Positions 18,462-26,732 of a DNA stretch of 64,000 nt are shown here, in pieces. The number at the start of each line of letters is the position of its first letter. The stretch's first letter is position 1. A program made the position numbers and the translations under genes. Under the pieces are notes generated by a model. That model saw nothing but the letters and a program-made list of their open reading frames with translations, ran no database searches and had not been told where the DNA came from. The stretch comes from Akkermansia muciniphila (GTDB lineage: Bacteria > Verrucomicrobiota > Verrucomicrobiia > Opitutales > Opitutaceae), in the NCBI GenBank assembly GCA_945888375.1, contig CAMCZZ010000005.1:110241-174240 (forward strand). The letters are read 5' to 3'.

Positions 18462-19190
18462 TTAAATCGCGTCGATGCGCACCAAGACGCCGGTGGCATT
18501 ATCCACACCGCCCGCGGCTAGCGAGTCGGCGATGAGGGCGGCGAGCACGGCGGCAGGCGCGAGGCCGGCACCGAGGCGGCGGGCGATGTCGGCGTCCTCC
18601 ATCTGGCGAGAAATCCCGTCCGAACAGAGCAAGAGCTGGTCACCGGACTGCAACGCGTGGTGGCTCACTTTGGTCTCGAGGGGCATAGGCTGGCCGATAC
18701 AGCGGGTCAGGGCATTGCGATACCGGGCTTCGAGCACCACATCTTCCCCCCTGGCGCGGCGATGGAGGACCTCGTTTTCCACCGTATCGTCCTCGGTGAG
18801 TTGCTGGAGGCGGCCTGCGCGGAACAAGTAGCAGCGCGAGTCGCCGACGTTGGCGAGGTGGAGGCTTTTGTCCTTCTCCGTGATGGCGAAGACGCAAAGC
18901 GTGGTGCCGAGACCGGTCTCGGGCGCCAAGCGGTCGGCGAGTTGCCGCACGGTGTCGTTCACCTCGTCGAGGGCGTGGACGAGGTTGAGGGCTTTGCGGG
19001 TGCCCCGGGCGGTCCGGGCTTCGTGCAGCAGAGCGTCAATCGCGGTGGCCGCGGCCTCGGCCCCGCCCGGCAGGCCGCCGATGCCGTCGGCCACCGCGTA
19101 AAGGCGCAGCTCATCGTCGCGGAGCAACCGGTCCTCGTTTTCTGAACGAAGAAGGCCAATATCAGTCTGGGCGGCGGAGGAGAGCTGCAT
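18462..19190 (-). CDS. PP2C-family serine/threonine phosphatase
   Basis: 242-residue single catalytic domain, cytoplasmic. Metal-binding PP2C motifs in order: GLLRSENEDRLL (about 12-23), YAVADGIGGLPGGAEAA (DG plus GG, about 31-47), GLGTTLCVFAI, LANVGDSRCYLFR, QLTEDDTV, ALTRCIG and LLLCSDGISRQMEDADI (about 187-203), ending with DNATGVLVRI. This is the prokaryotic PP2C/PrpC arrangement, usually partnered with a Hanks-type kinase; no kinase is in the window. Gene order with dinG upstream and TPR downstream suggests one transcript. Confidence 0.93.
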   Translation of the reverse strand: MQLSSAAQTDIGLLRSENEDRLLRDDELRLYAVADGIGGLPGGAEAAATAIDALLHEARTARGTRKALNLVHALDEVNDTVRQLADRLAPETGLGTTLCVFAITEKDKSLHLANVGDSRCYLFRAGRLQQLTEDDTVENEVLHRRARGEDVVLEARYRNALTRCIGQPMPLETKVSHHALQSGDQLLLCSDGISRQMEDADIARRLGAGLAPAAVLAALIADSLAAGGVDNATGVLVRIDAI

Positions 19191-19225
19191 GGAGGTCGGT
19201 TACCTTGTCCGGAACGCGGCTGGCT

Positions 19226-21325
19226 TCAAATAAAAGGTTGGAAGACTTCGGCGCGGTTGCCGCGATTGAAACGGACGTGGCGGGGCTGGGGCAGGCAGGC
19301 TAGGAATTGGCGGCCGTAGGTTTTTTGCACGATGCGGGAGTCGAGAATCGTGATCACCCCGCGGTCGCGCTGGCTGCGGATCAGCCGGCCGATGCCTTGG
19401 CGGAACGTCATAAGTGCATCGGGCAGGGTGAGCTCGGCGAAGGGGTTGCCGCCGCGCGCCTCGATGTGTTCGGTGCGCGCCTCCAGCACCGGGTGGGTGG
19501 GGACTTGGAAGGGCAGGCGGGTGAGGATGACTTGGGAAAGGGCGTCGCCGGGCACGTCGATACCGGTCCAGAAGGATTCGGTGCCGAAGAGCACGCCGTT
19601 GCCGGCCTCGCGGAGCAGCCGGGCGAGCTCGGTGCGGTTTGAGCCCGGACCCTGCATAAAAAAGGGCCGGTGGGCGCCCTGGTAGATCGGTTCGACCAGC
19701 TCGGCCACGCGCTGCATGTCGGCGTAGCTGGTGAAGAGCACGAGCGAGCCACCGGTGGTGCGGCGGGTGCAGAAGTCGATGTGGTCGGCGAGCACGTCGA
19801 GCGCCAGCCGCGCCTCGTCGCGGGTCGGCAGCGGCACATCAGCGGCGAGGTAAACGCGCATATTCTTCGCGTAGTCGAAGGGCGAGTGCTGCACCTCGGC
19901 GCGCACGCGGGGTCCGCCGATGCGGGCGAGGAAGGGTTTCAGGTCATCGGCTACCGCGAGGGTGGCGCTGGTAAAAACGACGGCCGTCTGGCGGTCGAGC
20001 AGGGTCTCCTTCAACTGCGGGGCGATGTCGATCGGGGCGGAGCGTAGCGCCACCACGGTCTGGCGCCGGCCGGTGCGCTCCAGCCAGTAGACGTTTTTCT
20101 CCGGCTCCTCCAAGGCAAGGAAGCGGCGGATGCCGAGCTGGGCTCCGCGCAGCTTGCCGGCCTGCTCAATCAATTCCTCGCGCTCGCGGCCTTCGTCGAA
20201 TTTGTCCGCCCGGGTGCGGACGGCTTTCTGCAAGGCCAGCAGCGGGCCGTCGAGCCACGACTCGGCGCAGTTTTCCGCGCGGATGCGGACGATGGAGCGC
20301 TGGGCGAGGTGGTTCTCTTGCAGGGCGGAAAAAAACTGGTGGGAGGCCTCGAGCGCGTCCTGCACGAGCTGGCGCTCCTCGGGCGATCCCATTTTTTGCA
20401 ACAGGCCGCGTTTGGTTTTCGGGTTGTAGAGATGGCGGAGCATGCGCTCGACGCCGTAGCTGGACAGGCGCAGGCCGAAGTAGTCGGTCGCGACCTCGGG
20501 CACGGTGTGGGCCTCGTCCAGCACCACGAGGTCGTCGGGGAACAGCACGCCCTTGTCGGCCGAGCCGTTGGCGGTGGCGCCCCCGGCCGCGATCAAGGCG
20601 AAGAGCAGGGAGTGGTTGACGATGATGACGTGGGCGGAGCGGAGCCGGGCGCGGGCGCGCTGGTAGGGACAGCGCTCGGGGTCGCAGTATTTGCGGGCGC
20701 AGGCGGAGGACTCGGCATTGACCAACTCCCACACATCGGGCGAGGGCGCGGGCGTGATCTCGTGGCGCAGGCCGGTCTCGGTCTGCTCGGCCCAGGCGGC
20801 CACGCGCTGGAGCTCGGCGTGCTCGGGGGTGGCGAACAGCTCGTGCTTGTCGCGCAGGGCGGTGGCGAGGCGGGTGGTGCAGAGGTAGTTGCCCTTGCCC
20901 ACCAGCACGGCGGACTTGAAGTCGGCGTAGCTGGCGGTCGCGGGGTCGGCGCGGAAAACGCGGCGGCAGAGCGGCAGGTCCTTTTGGTCGAGTTGCTCCT
21001 GAAGCGCGATGGTATGGGTCGAGACGATCAACTGCCGCTTCTGGTCGAAGGCGTGGATGATGCCGGGCAGCAGGTAGGCGAGGGACTTGCCCACGCCGGT
21101 GCCGGCCTCGAAAACCAGCGGCGTGTCGCTGGCGACCGCGTCGGCCACGGCGGCGGCCATGCGGGCTTGCTGAGGGCGGTGTTCGAGGGACAGGGCGACG
21201 TGAAGGATGCCGCCCTCGCCGAAGAGCTTCGCGGCGAGTTCGGGCGCGCGGACCGGCAGCGGCGCGGGCGGGGCGTCGTCGGAGTCGGGCGGGAGGGCTT
21301 CGTTTTCGTCGCGCAGACCGATCAT
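19226..21325 (-). CDS. dinG: DinG/XPD-family ATP-dependent DNA helicase
   Basis: Superfamily 2 5'-3' helicase, 699 residues. Walker A FEAGTGVGKSLAYLLP (about 73-88), QLIVSTHTIALQEQL (motif Ia), DEAHTVPEVATDYFG (DEAH box), QGIGRLIRSQRDRGVITILDSR (motif VI, near the C-terminus). Fe-S cluster Cys residues fit CTTRLATAL and the cluster CARKYCDPERCPYQRA in the insert between motifs Ia and II, so a 4Fe-4S cluster is likely. It probably unwinds R-loops, D-loops or forked DNA in repair. First gene of the minus-strand group with PP2C and TPR; divergent from the metal ATPase. Confidence 0.93.
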   Translation of the reverse strand: MIGLRDENEALPPDSDDAPPAPLPVRAPELAAKLFGEGGILHVALSLEHRPQQARMAAAVADAVASDTPLVFEAGTGVGKSLAYLLPGIIHAFDQKRQLIVSTHTIALQEQLDQKDLPLCRRVFRADPATASYADFKSAVLVGKGNYLCTTRLATALRDKHELFATPEHAELQRVAAWAEQTETGLRHEITPAPSPDVWELVNAESSACARKYCDPERCPYQRARARLRSAHVIIVNHSLLFALIAAGGATANGSADKGVLFPDDLVVLDEAHTVPEVATDYFGLRLSSYGVERMLRHLYNPKTKRGLLQKMGSPEERQLVQDALEASHQFFSALQENHLAQRSIVRIRAENCAESWLDGPLLALQKAVRTRADKFDEGREREELIEQAGKLRGAQLGIRRFLALEEPEKNVYWLERTGRRQTVVALRSAPIDIAPQLKETLLDRQTAVVFTSATLAVADDLKPFLARIGGPRVRAEVQHSPFDYAKNMRVYLAADVPLPTRDEARLALDVLADHIDFCTRRTTGGSLVLFTSYADMQRVAELVEPIYQGAHRPFFMQGPGSNRTELARLLREAGNGVLFGTESFWTGIDVPGDALSQVILTRLPFQVPTHPVLEARTEHIEARGGNPFAELTLPDALMTFRQGIGRLIRSQRDRGVITILDSRIVQKTYGRQFLACLPQPRHVRFNRGNRAEVFQPFI

Positions 21326-21354
21326 GGCGGGAGGGGCAGCGTGGGCCCGCCAGT

Positions 21355-21414
21355 CGGAGGCGCAAGCCCGGTGCGCAGAGAGGTCCCGCGCTCGGGCTGG
21401 ACGCTCCGCCTCCG
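21355..21414. repeat. Interrupted inverted repeat between dinG and metal ATPase
   Basis: CGGAGGCG (21355-21362) pairs with CGCCTCCG (21407-21414), and inside it AGCCCG (21365-21370) pairs with CGGGCT (21393-21398). It occupies most of the 107-nt divergent promoter region, so it could be a double regulator site or fold in either leader. Function is not shown. Confidence 0.5.
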
Positions 21415-21432
21415 GCCGCCAATCATGGGCGC

Positions 21433-23658
21433 ATGAATGCCAACTGGACGGAGACGCTGGCGGAGTTTTTGCGCAATGAGCCCGGCGTGGGGGCGGTGCG
21501 GCTCGATGCCGGCGCGCGGCGCGTGCAGCTCGCCACTCTCGGCCAGGTCGACGTGGAGGCTCTGCGCGTCCGGCTTGATGCGACTCTGGCGACCATCGCC
21601 GCCGAGTTGGCGAAGGACGCCGCGGCGCCGGCCGGGTTTACCCTGACCCGTGAGGGCGGGGTGGTGCAGCTCAGCGGGCCGGGTTGCGAGACCGCGCCCA
21701 AGCTCTGGCGGTGGAAGGAATACGCCTGGCCGGCGCCGGGCGCGGACGACGAGGACGAGGCACACGAGGAAGAGGACTGGCGCGAGCTGGCGGTCTTTGC
21801 GGCGACCTGCGGCGGGCTGGGGCTGGCGGGCTGGGCGTGCTCGGCCTTTGGCTGGGGGCTGCCTTGGCTCGCGACCGCGTTGTTCGCCGGGGCCTTGATC
21901 GCGGGCGGCTGGGATGCGGCCATCGATTCGTGGGCCAACCTGCGCCGGGGGCGGCTCGACATCCATTTTCTCATGCTCGCGGTCGCGGTGGGCGCGGCGG
22001 CCATCGGGGCTTGGAGCGAGGCGGTGTTATTGTTGTTTCTCTTCTCGGCTTCGGGCGCGATGGAGGCCTTTGCCAACGAGCGCACGCACTGCGAGGTGGA
22101 TGCGTTACTCAAAACCGCGCCGAAACAGGCGACCTTGGTCGGCGTCGACGGCCTGGAGCGGGTGGCGGCAGTCGAGGAGATCGGGGTAGGCGACCTCGTG
22201 CGGGTGCGGCCAGGCGAGGCGTTTTGCGCGGACGGCGTGGTCGAGGCCGGCGAGAGCGGGGCGGATGAGTCGGCCCTGACCGGCGAGGCGGCCCCGGTGG
22301 ACAAGGCCAAGGGCGACCCCGTTTACAGCGGCACGATCAACCTCGGGGGAACCCTCGACTGGCGCGTCGTCCGCCTGCCCTCCGAGAGCACCTTGCAGAA
22401 AATCATCCGCCTGATCCATGGCGCCCAGAAAATGCGGGCGCCCAGCCAGCGCTTCACGGATAAATTCGGCACCAGCTACACCTACGCGGTGTTGGGGATC
22501 AGCACGGCGATGTTCCTCGTGTGGTGGCTGGGCCTCGGTATCGAGCCTTGGCACGGCACGCCAGCGGCTCCGTCGGCCTTTTACCGGGCGATGACCCTGC
22601 TGGTGGTGATGAGTCCGTGCGCTCTGGTGTTGTCCATCCCCTCGGCCATCCTCGCGGCCATAGCTTGGGGCGCGCGGCGCGGGGTGCTGTTTCGCGGTGG
22701 TGCCGCCCTCGAGAAGCTGGCCGGGGTCAACGTGATCGCGCTCGATAAGACGGGCACACTCACGACTGGCGAGATGGTGGTCGAGGCCTACGAGAGTTTT
22801 CCCCCGGGCCGGGAACGTGAGGTCATGGAGCTGGCTTTTGCCCTCGAGGCGCGGTCCGAGCATCCGCTGGCGCGAGCCATCGTGCGCGATGCCCGCGCGC
22901 GGGGCTTGGCGGAGCGGGTGCTCGAGGGTTTCGAGTCGCTCACTGGGCAGGGCGTGCGCGGGCGGCTCGACGGCGCACCGGTGATGCTGGGACGGCGGGA
23001 ACTCCTGGAAAAGGGGCCGCTCAAGGGCTGGGCGGAGAAGTTGCCCAATTCGGCGGCGGAGTTTTCCGAAGTCTGGGTGGTGGGGCCGGGCTACCTCGGG
23101 CGGGTGCTGCTGAAGGACGCGATCCGCCGCGAGTCCGCCCCGGTGCTGGAGAGACTACGCCGCGCCGGCCTGCGCACCGTCATGCTGACCGGCGACCGCC
23201 GTGCGACCGCCGAGGCGGTGGGCGCGGAGCTGGGGCTGGACGAAGTGCGCGCAGGGCTTTCTCCCGCGCAAAAGGTCGAGAGCGTGACCGCGCTAAAGGA
23301 TGGCGGCCGGCGCCGGGTGGCCATGGTGGGCGACGGCGTGAACGACGCCCCCAGCCTAGCTGCGGCGGACGTAGCCATCGCCATGGGCGCGCGGGGTAGC
23401 GACGCCGCGCTGGAGCAGGCGGAGATCGTGCTGATGAATGACCGCATCGAGGGCGTGTTTACCGCGCTCGACCTGAGTCGCCGCGCCCGGGCGGTGATTC
23501 GGCAAAACCTGATTATCGCGCTCGGCGTGGTGGCGTGCATGGCGCTGGCGACGATCTTCGGCCGGGTGCCGCTCGCCCTCGGCGTCATGGCCCATGAAGG
23601 CAGCACCGTGCTGGTCTGCCTAAACTCGCTCCGCCTACTTTTCGCCAAGGGGGCCTGA
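21433..23658 (+). CDS. P1B-4-type heavy-metal transporting ATPase
   Basis: Membrane P-type ATPase of 741 residues. An N-terminal HMA-like fold (1-75) lacks the CxxC metal site; an acidic stretch DDEDEAHEEEDW (about 104-115) precedes the TM region. The actuator motif is SALTGEAAPVDKAKGD. The TM metal site is SPCALVLSIPSA (about 395), SPC instead of CPC. The phosphorylation site is DKTGTLTTGE (about 438), then HPLARAI, MLTGDRRAT and MVGDGVNDAPSLAAADVAIAMG. The last TM holds HEGSTVLVCLNSLRLL. SPC plus HEGST defines the P1B-4 subgroup, whose members export Co2+, Fe2+ or Zn2+; the actual metal is not determinable here. Confidence 0.93.
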   Translation: MNANWTETLAEFLRNEPGVGAVRLDAGARRVQLATLGQVDVEALRVRLDATLATIAAELAKDAAAPAGFTLTREGGVVQLSGPGCETAPKLWRWKEYAWPAPGADDEDEAHEEEDWRELAVFAATCGGLGLAGWACSAFGWGLPWLATALFAGALIAGGWDAAIDSWANLRRGRLDIHFLMLAVAVGAAAIGAWSEAVLLLFLFSASGAMEAFANERTHCEVDALLKTAPKQATLVGVDGLERVAAVEEIGVGDLVRVRPGEAFCADGVVEAGESGADESALTGEAAPVDKAKGDPVYSGTINLGGTLDWRVVRLPSESTLQKIIRLIHGAQKMRAPSQRFTDKFGTSYTYAVLGISTAMFLVWWLGLGIEPWHGTPAAPSAFYRAMTLLVVMSPCALVLSIPSAILAAIAWGARRGVLFRGGAALEKLAGVNVIALDKTGTLTTGEMVVEAYESFPPGREREVMELAFALEARSEHPLARAIVRDARARGLAERVLEGFESLTGQGVRGRLDGAPVMLGRRELLEKGPLKGWAEKLPNSAAEFSEVWVVGPGYLGRVLLKDAIRRESAPVLERLRRAGLRTVMLTGDRRATAEAVGAELGLDEVRAGLSPAQKVESVTALKDGGRRRVAMVGDGVNDAPSLAAADVAIAMGARGSDAALEQAEIVLMNDRIEGVFTALDLSRRARAVIRQNLIIALGVVACMALATIFGRVPLALGVMAHEGSTVLVCLNSLRLLFAKGA

Positions 23659-24010
23659 TGCGGGCGAGCAGATACGGCATATGCCCCAGAGTGTAACCTA
23701 CTTTCTCGGTTCTATACTATTTTGGCTTCGACACTAGGTGGAACATTGTCGTGTGAAGTCTAGCCTATGGGGTCGGGCCGAGAATCGTTGATTTTAGGCG
23801 GCATGTGATAGTTCTGTTGCCTGGCGGATTTCAACCAACATTCCCGGGCAACTTGTTCCGTATATCCCTGTATCATAACAATCAACGGTTGCACGCCCAC
23901 GAACACTCTTTAGGTCAACTTTTCAGCATTTCTCGGCCAGACCCCTTTGGCTTGGTGCCGCCACCTTTGCGCGGCCGGTAATAAAACTCTCCACAAACCC
24001 GCCGCGCCGC
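23659..24010. other. Gene-free, AT-richer stretch containing MITE
   Basis: 352 bases without a plausible gene between the metal ATPase and the PEP-CTERM gene. Composition is clearly more AT-rich than the neighbours. The only structure I see is the repeat at 23766-23948. No terminator with a T-run is visible after the ATPase. Confidence 0.6.
23766..23948. mobile_element. MITE-like non-autonomous relative of the RAYT element
   Basis: GGGGTCGGGCCGAGAA (23769-23784) and its inverted partner TTCTCGGCCAGACCCC (23930-23945) bound about 180 bp with no gene. Both ends match the terminal repeat of the RAYT element at 25131-26155. The right end also shares the flank CATTTCTCGGCC, and CCTATGGGG precedes the left end in both elements. 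This is what a deletion derivative mobilised by the nearby transposase would look like. Confidence 0.7.
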
Positions 24011-24946
24011 TTAGCGACGCCGGCGGCGCGCCGCGCCCAGAGCCAGCACTCCTAGGCCCGCCCACGCGGCGAAGGTCGAAGGCTCCGGCACCGCGCTCGC
24101 CGTGAGGTTGTCAAAGGTGATGCTGTCGGCGAACGCCTTGTTGGCATCTGAAACAAAGCCGGCGAACATCTGGACGTCGAAACCGCCGTCCGCGTCCGTC
24201 CAGCCGCTGAGCTCATACCCGCCGCCGTTGGTCGAGCGATCGGTAGCGAGAACAAATTTGGTGCCCGAGATCAGGTCGTCCAAGGTCGCCGACCAGGTAT
24301 CGGCGTCGTAATCCACCGTGATGGCGGCGTGGTATTCGCGCCCGGAAAGGATGGTCACTCCGGTGTCCACCCAAGGGGAGCTCCCCCCGCCAAAGGAATA
24401 ATCCTGCACGTAGAGGCGATTATCCGTGCCGATGTTGAGAAAGGAGTGAAAAGCCGAGGTGTCCAAATCCGTCGCATCCAGTGCGTCGAACAGGTAGATC
24501 GAAAACGTCTGCTGGTTCACGCTGCTCACCCGCTGGACGCTGAAATCAAGCGACACGGTCAAAAGGGAGCGGTTGGACCCGGGAAAATAGGCGAGCGGCT
24601 GGTCGAAAACTCCAGGGTAGAGACCGGCGATCATCGCCCCACCCGATCCCGTGAACGTCAGATCCGTGCCCTGGCCGCCAAGATAGCCCGATTTATCCCC
24701 GCCCGTGGCGATGACGCCCTGCAGTTTGTCCCCATCTAGGCTCGGGGAGCTGAGCGCCAGATCGGACGAAAGGGAGAAGGCGAAGCCGGTGAAGGCCCCG
24801 GCGTTGGTGAGCACTCCCGGCCCCGTGGCCATGGACTCGAAATCGATTTGGGTGAGCACCTCGGCGTGCGCATCGGAGAGGACCGGACCGGAAGCCAAAA
24901 CAAACGCCGAAAGCACGGCGGAGACCGAATATTGAGTGGGTTTCAT
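24011..24946 (-). CDS. PEP-CTERM sorting domain protein
   Basis: Exported surface or matrix protein of 311 residues. Signal peptide: MKPTQYSVSAVLSAFVLASG then a DAHA-AEV-type cleavage region (about residue 28). The body is a beta-rich, concanavalin-like domain of unknown function with many Asp, Gly and Ser. The C-terminus is a classic sorting signal: AVPEPSTFAAWAG, a hydrophobic stretch LGVLALGAA and RRRRR. It is the expected substrate type for the exosortase at 7807-9492. The frame stays open upstream to 25174, across a transposon end, but ATG 24946 gives the signal peptide and is preferred. Confidence 0.92.
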   Translation of the reverse strand: MKPTQYSVSAVLSAFVLASGPVLSDAHAEVLTQIDFESMATGPGVLTNAGAFTGFAFSLSSDLALSSPSLDGDKLQGVIATGGDKSGYLGGQGTDLTFTGSGGAMIAGLYPGVFDQPLAYFPGSNRSLLTVSLDFSVQRVSSVNQQTFSIYLFDALDATDLDTSAFHSFLNIGTDNRLYVQDYSFGGGSSPWVDTGVTILSGREYHAAITVDYDADTWSATLDDLISGTKFVLATDRSTNGGGYELSGWTDADGGFDVQMFAGFVSDANKAFADSITFDNLTASAVPEPSTFAAWAGLGVLALGAARRRRR

Positions 24947-25130
24947 GTGTGTGGGTGGCCGGCTCGCACGATGGGCCCCAAGCCGCTGTTTCTTTAGCAG
25001 ATATCGTGCGAGCGAGGTAGAATTTTGGTAGCGTCCGAAGAGTTCAGCAAAAAGGCGGGTCATGGTAGGTTGTTGGGAGACGAAACCTAAACCACCGAAA
25101 CAAGCAATGTTTAACCTATGGGGCCAATTC

Positions 25131-26155
25131 AAAGGGGTCAGGCCGAGAAGTATAAAATATATTTGCGTGAGCAAGACGGGACTGCAGAAATCGCTACAAC
25201 ATGGCGCGCAAGTTACGAATTGAGTTCGAGGGGGCGATTTACCACGTCCTCAACCGAGGGAATTACCGGCGGGATTTATTTACCAATGCCGGGGAGGCGC
25301 AGGCGTTCATCGGGGCCTTGCGTGAAGCAGTCAAACTTTACGGTTGGCGGTTGCACGCCTATGTGGTGATGCGAAACCACTACCATCTCGCGCTGCAGAC
25401 ACCGGAGCCGAATCTCAAAGATGGTATGCATTGGCTGCAAAGCACTTTTGCGACGAGATTTAATCGCCTGCATGGCGAGCGCGGGCACCTGTTTCAGGGG
25501 CGTTACCAGGCTTTGTTGGTCGAAAATGACGCATCGCTGGGGCGTCTGGTGAATTACATTCATCTTAATCCGGTGCGTGCGGGCATCATCTCGGCCGAGC
25601 AAGTGGCGGTTTTTCGGTGGAGTAGTCTGCGTGCTTTGGTGGGCGGGGAACGTTTCGCCGGGCTGGAGGCGGGTGCCTGGCTGCGGGCGGCGGGGCTAAC
25701 GGACGACACCGAAGGATGGACTACCTATGTGCAGCGACTGCGCGAACTGGCGGGGCGGCCGGAGGAGCAGGAGAGGCTGGGCTTCGGCGCCATGTCGCGG
25801 GGTTGGGCGATCGGCACGGAGGCTTGGCGGCGGGCGGTGGCCAAGGATCATAGCTCTCTGGCCTTGACCCCCGGCCTGTCGGCAAACGAGGCGCGGGCTT
25901 TACGTGAAGCCCGTTGGCAAACCACGTTGGCGGATGCTCTTGTCACGGCGGGGCGGTCGCCGGACGATCTGCGCACGTCGAATCGGTCCGCGCCGTGGAA
26001 ATTGGAACTCGCCCTCGCGGTCCGAGAAACATGCGGGGCGTCGTTGGCCTGGTTGGGGGTAAACATGAATCTGGGCTCGGCCGATGCGGCGCGCAGCTTG
26101 CTCAGCCGACAACGGAACCAGCGTAAAATTTAACATTTCTCGGCCTGACCCCTTA
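25131..26155. mobile_element. Complete RAYT (REP-associated tyrosine transposase) element
   Basis: A tyrosine transposase gene lies between inverted ends AAGGGGTCAGGCCGAGAA (25132-25149) and its exact reverse complement (26137-26154). The 18-bp identity of the ends and their closeness to the gene (51 nt before, 3 nt after) indicate an intact, recently active unit. It separates the PEP-CTERM gene from the L,D-transpeptidase gene. Confidence 0.85.
25201..26133 (+). CDS. REP-associated tyrosine transposase (Y1_Tnp / TnpA-REP)
   Basis: 310-residue HUH-family single-strand transposase. MARKLRIEFEGAIYHVLNRGN is the characteristic start. The metal-binding HUH motif is RNHYHLALQT (about 59-68) and the nucleophilic Tyr lies in LVNYIHLNPVRAG (about 118). 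The C-terminal extension (WKLELALAVRETCGASLAWLGVNMNLGS) resembles a DnaA-like helix-turn-helix found in this RAYT subgroup and may read the terminal repeats. The ATG follows AATCGCTACAAC, with no Shine-Dalgarno. No frameshift or missing catalytic residue is seen. Confidence 0.93.
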   Translation: MARKLRIEFEGAIYHVLNRGNYRRDLFTNAGEAQAFIGALREAVKLYGWRLHAYVVMRNHYHLALQTPEPNLKDGMHWLQSTFATRFNRLHGERGHLFQGRYQALLVENDASLGRLVNYIHLNPVRAGIISAEQVAVFRWSSLRALVGGERFAGLEAGAWLRAAGLTDDTEGWTTYVQRLRELAGRPEEQERLGFGAMSRGWAIGTEAWRRAVAKDHSSLALTPGLSANEARALREARWQTTLADALVTAGRSPDDLRTSNRSAPWKLELALAVRETCGASLAWLGVNMNLGSADAARSLLSRQRNQRKI

Positions 26156-26188
26156 GCGGTGGTGTTGGGTTCAGTCGAATGGTTGTGC

Positions 26189-26731
26189 TCAGTCGGTGAT
26201 AAAGACGTGGTCGCCGACGCGGACCTCCTCGTGCAGGGTGATGACGTCGAGGTTGCGCAGGAGCACGCAGCCGGCGCTGGCGGGTTGGCCGATGCGGTCT
26301 TCGCGGTTGGTGCCGTGGATGTAGACGTAGCGGGCGTGGGTATCGATATCCTCCCCGGTGGGGGCGCGGCCGGCGTTGAATCCGGGATCCAGGCCGCGCA
26401 GCCAAAGGATGCGGCTGGTGATGAGATTGCCGTCGTCCGGGTGCTCGGAGAAGTGTCGGCCGGTGGGGCGGCGACCTTTAAAAACCATGCCGGCGGGTTG
26501 TTCGCCGCCGATGCGCTCGGCGATCTCGTGCAGGCCGCGCGGGGTGCCGAGCGAGTCTTTCACGTTGCTCGGCGGGCGCAGGGAGGTGGAAACGGGGTAG
26601 GCGCGGACGAGGGTATCGCCACGAAAAAGCTGGAGAGTCTGGGTGGCGATGCAGACAAAGAGGAGGCGGTCTGCGGGCTTGATGCCGAGGCGCAGGCGGG
26701 TTTTGTTCAACAACTCCCTATTTTCATCCAT
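26189..26731 (-). CDS. L,D-transpeptidase (YkuD domain)
   Basis: 180-residue YkuD/ErfK-type enzyme. The active-site signature is YIHGTNREDRIGQPASAGCVLLRN: His about 142, Ser and catalytic Cys about 157, then Arg. The N-terminal LLFVCIATQTLQLFRGDTLVRAYPVSTS is the usual beta start of the domain. No signal peptide is obvious with ATG 26731, so export is unclear; cytosolic or loosely exported YkuD proteins are known in several phyla. Its start codon lies one base from the divergent asd start, so both share DNA that must carry the other's signals. Confidence 0.88.
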   Translation of the reverse strand: MDENRELLNKTRLRLGIKPADRLLFVCIATQTLQLFRGDTLVRAYPVSTSLRPPSNVKDSLGTPRGLHEIAERIGGEQPAGMVFKGRRPTGRHFSEHPDDGNLITSRILWLRGLDPGFNAGRAPTGEDIDTHARYVYIHGTNREDRIGQPASAGCVLLRNLDVITLHEEVRVGDHVFITD

Positions 26732-26732
26732 C

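Noticed and set aside
24947..25174. N-terminal extension of the PEP-CTERM protein
   Set aside because: The extension runs across the transposon end and would bury the clear signal peptide beginning MKPTQYSVS.
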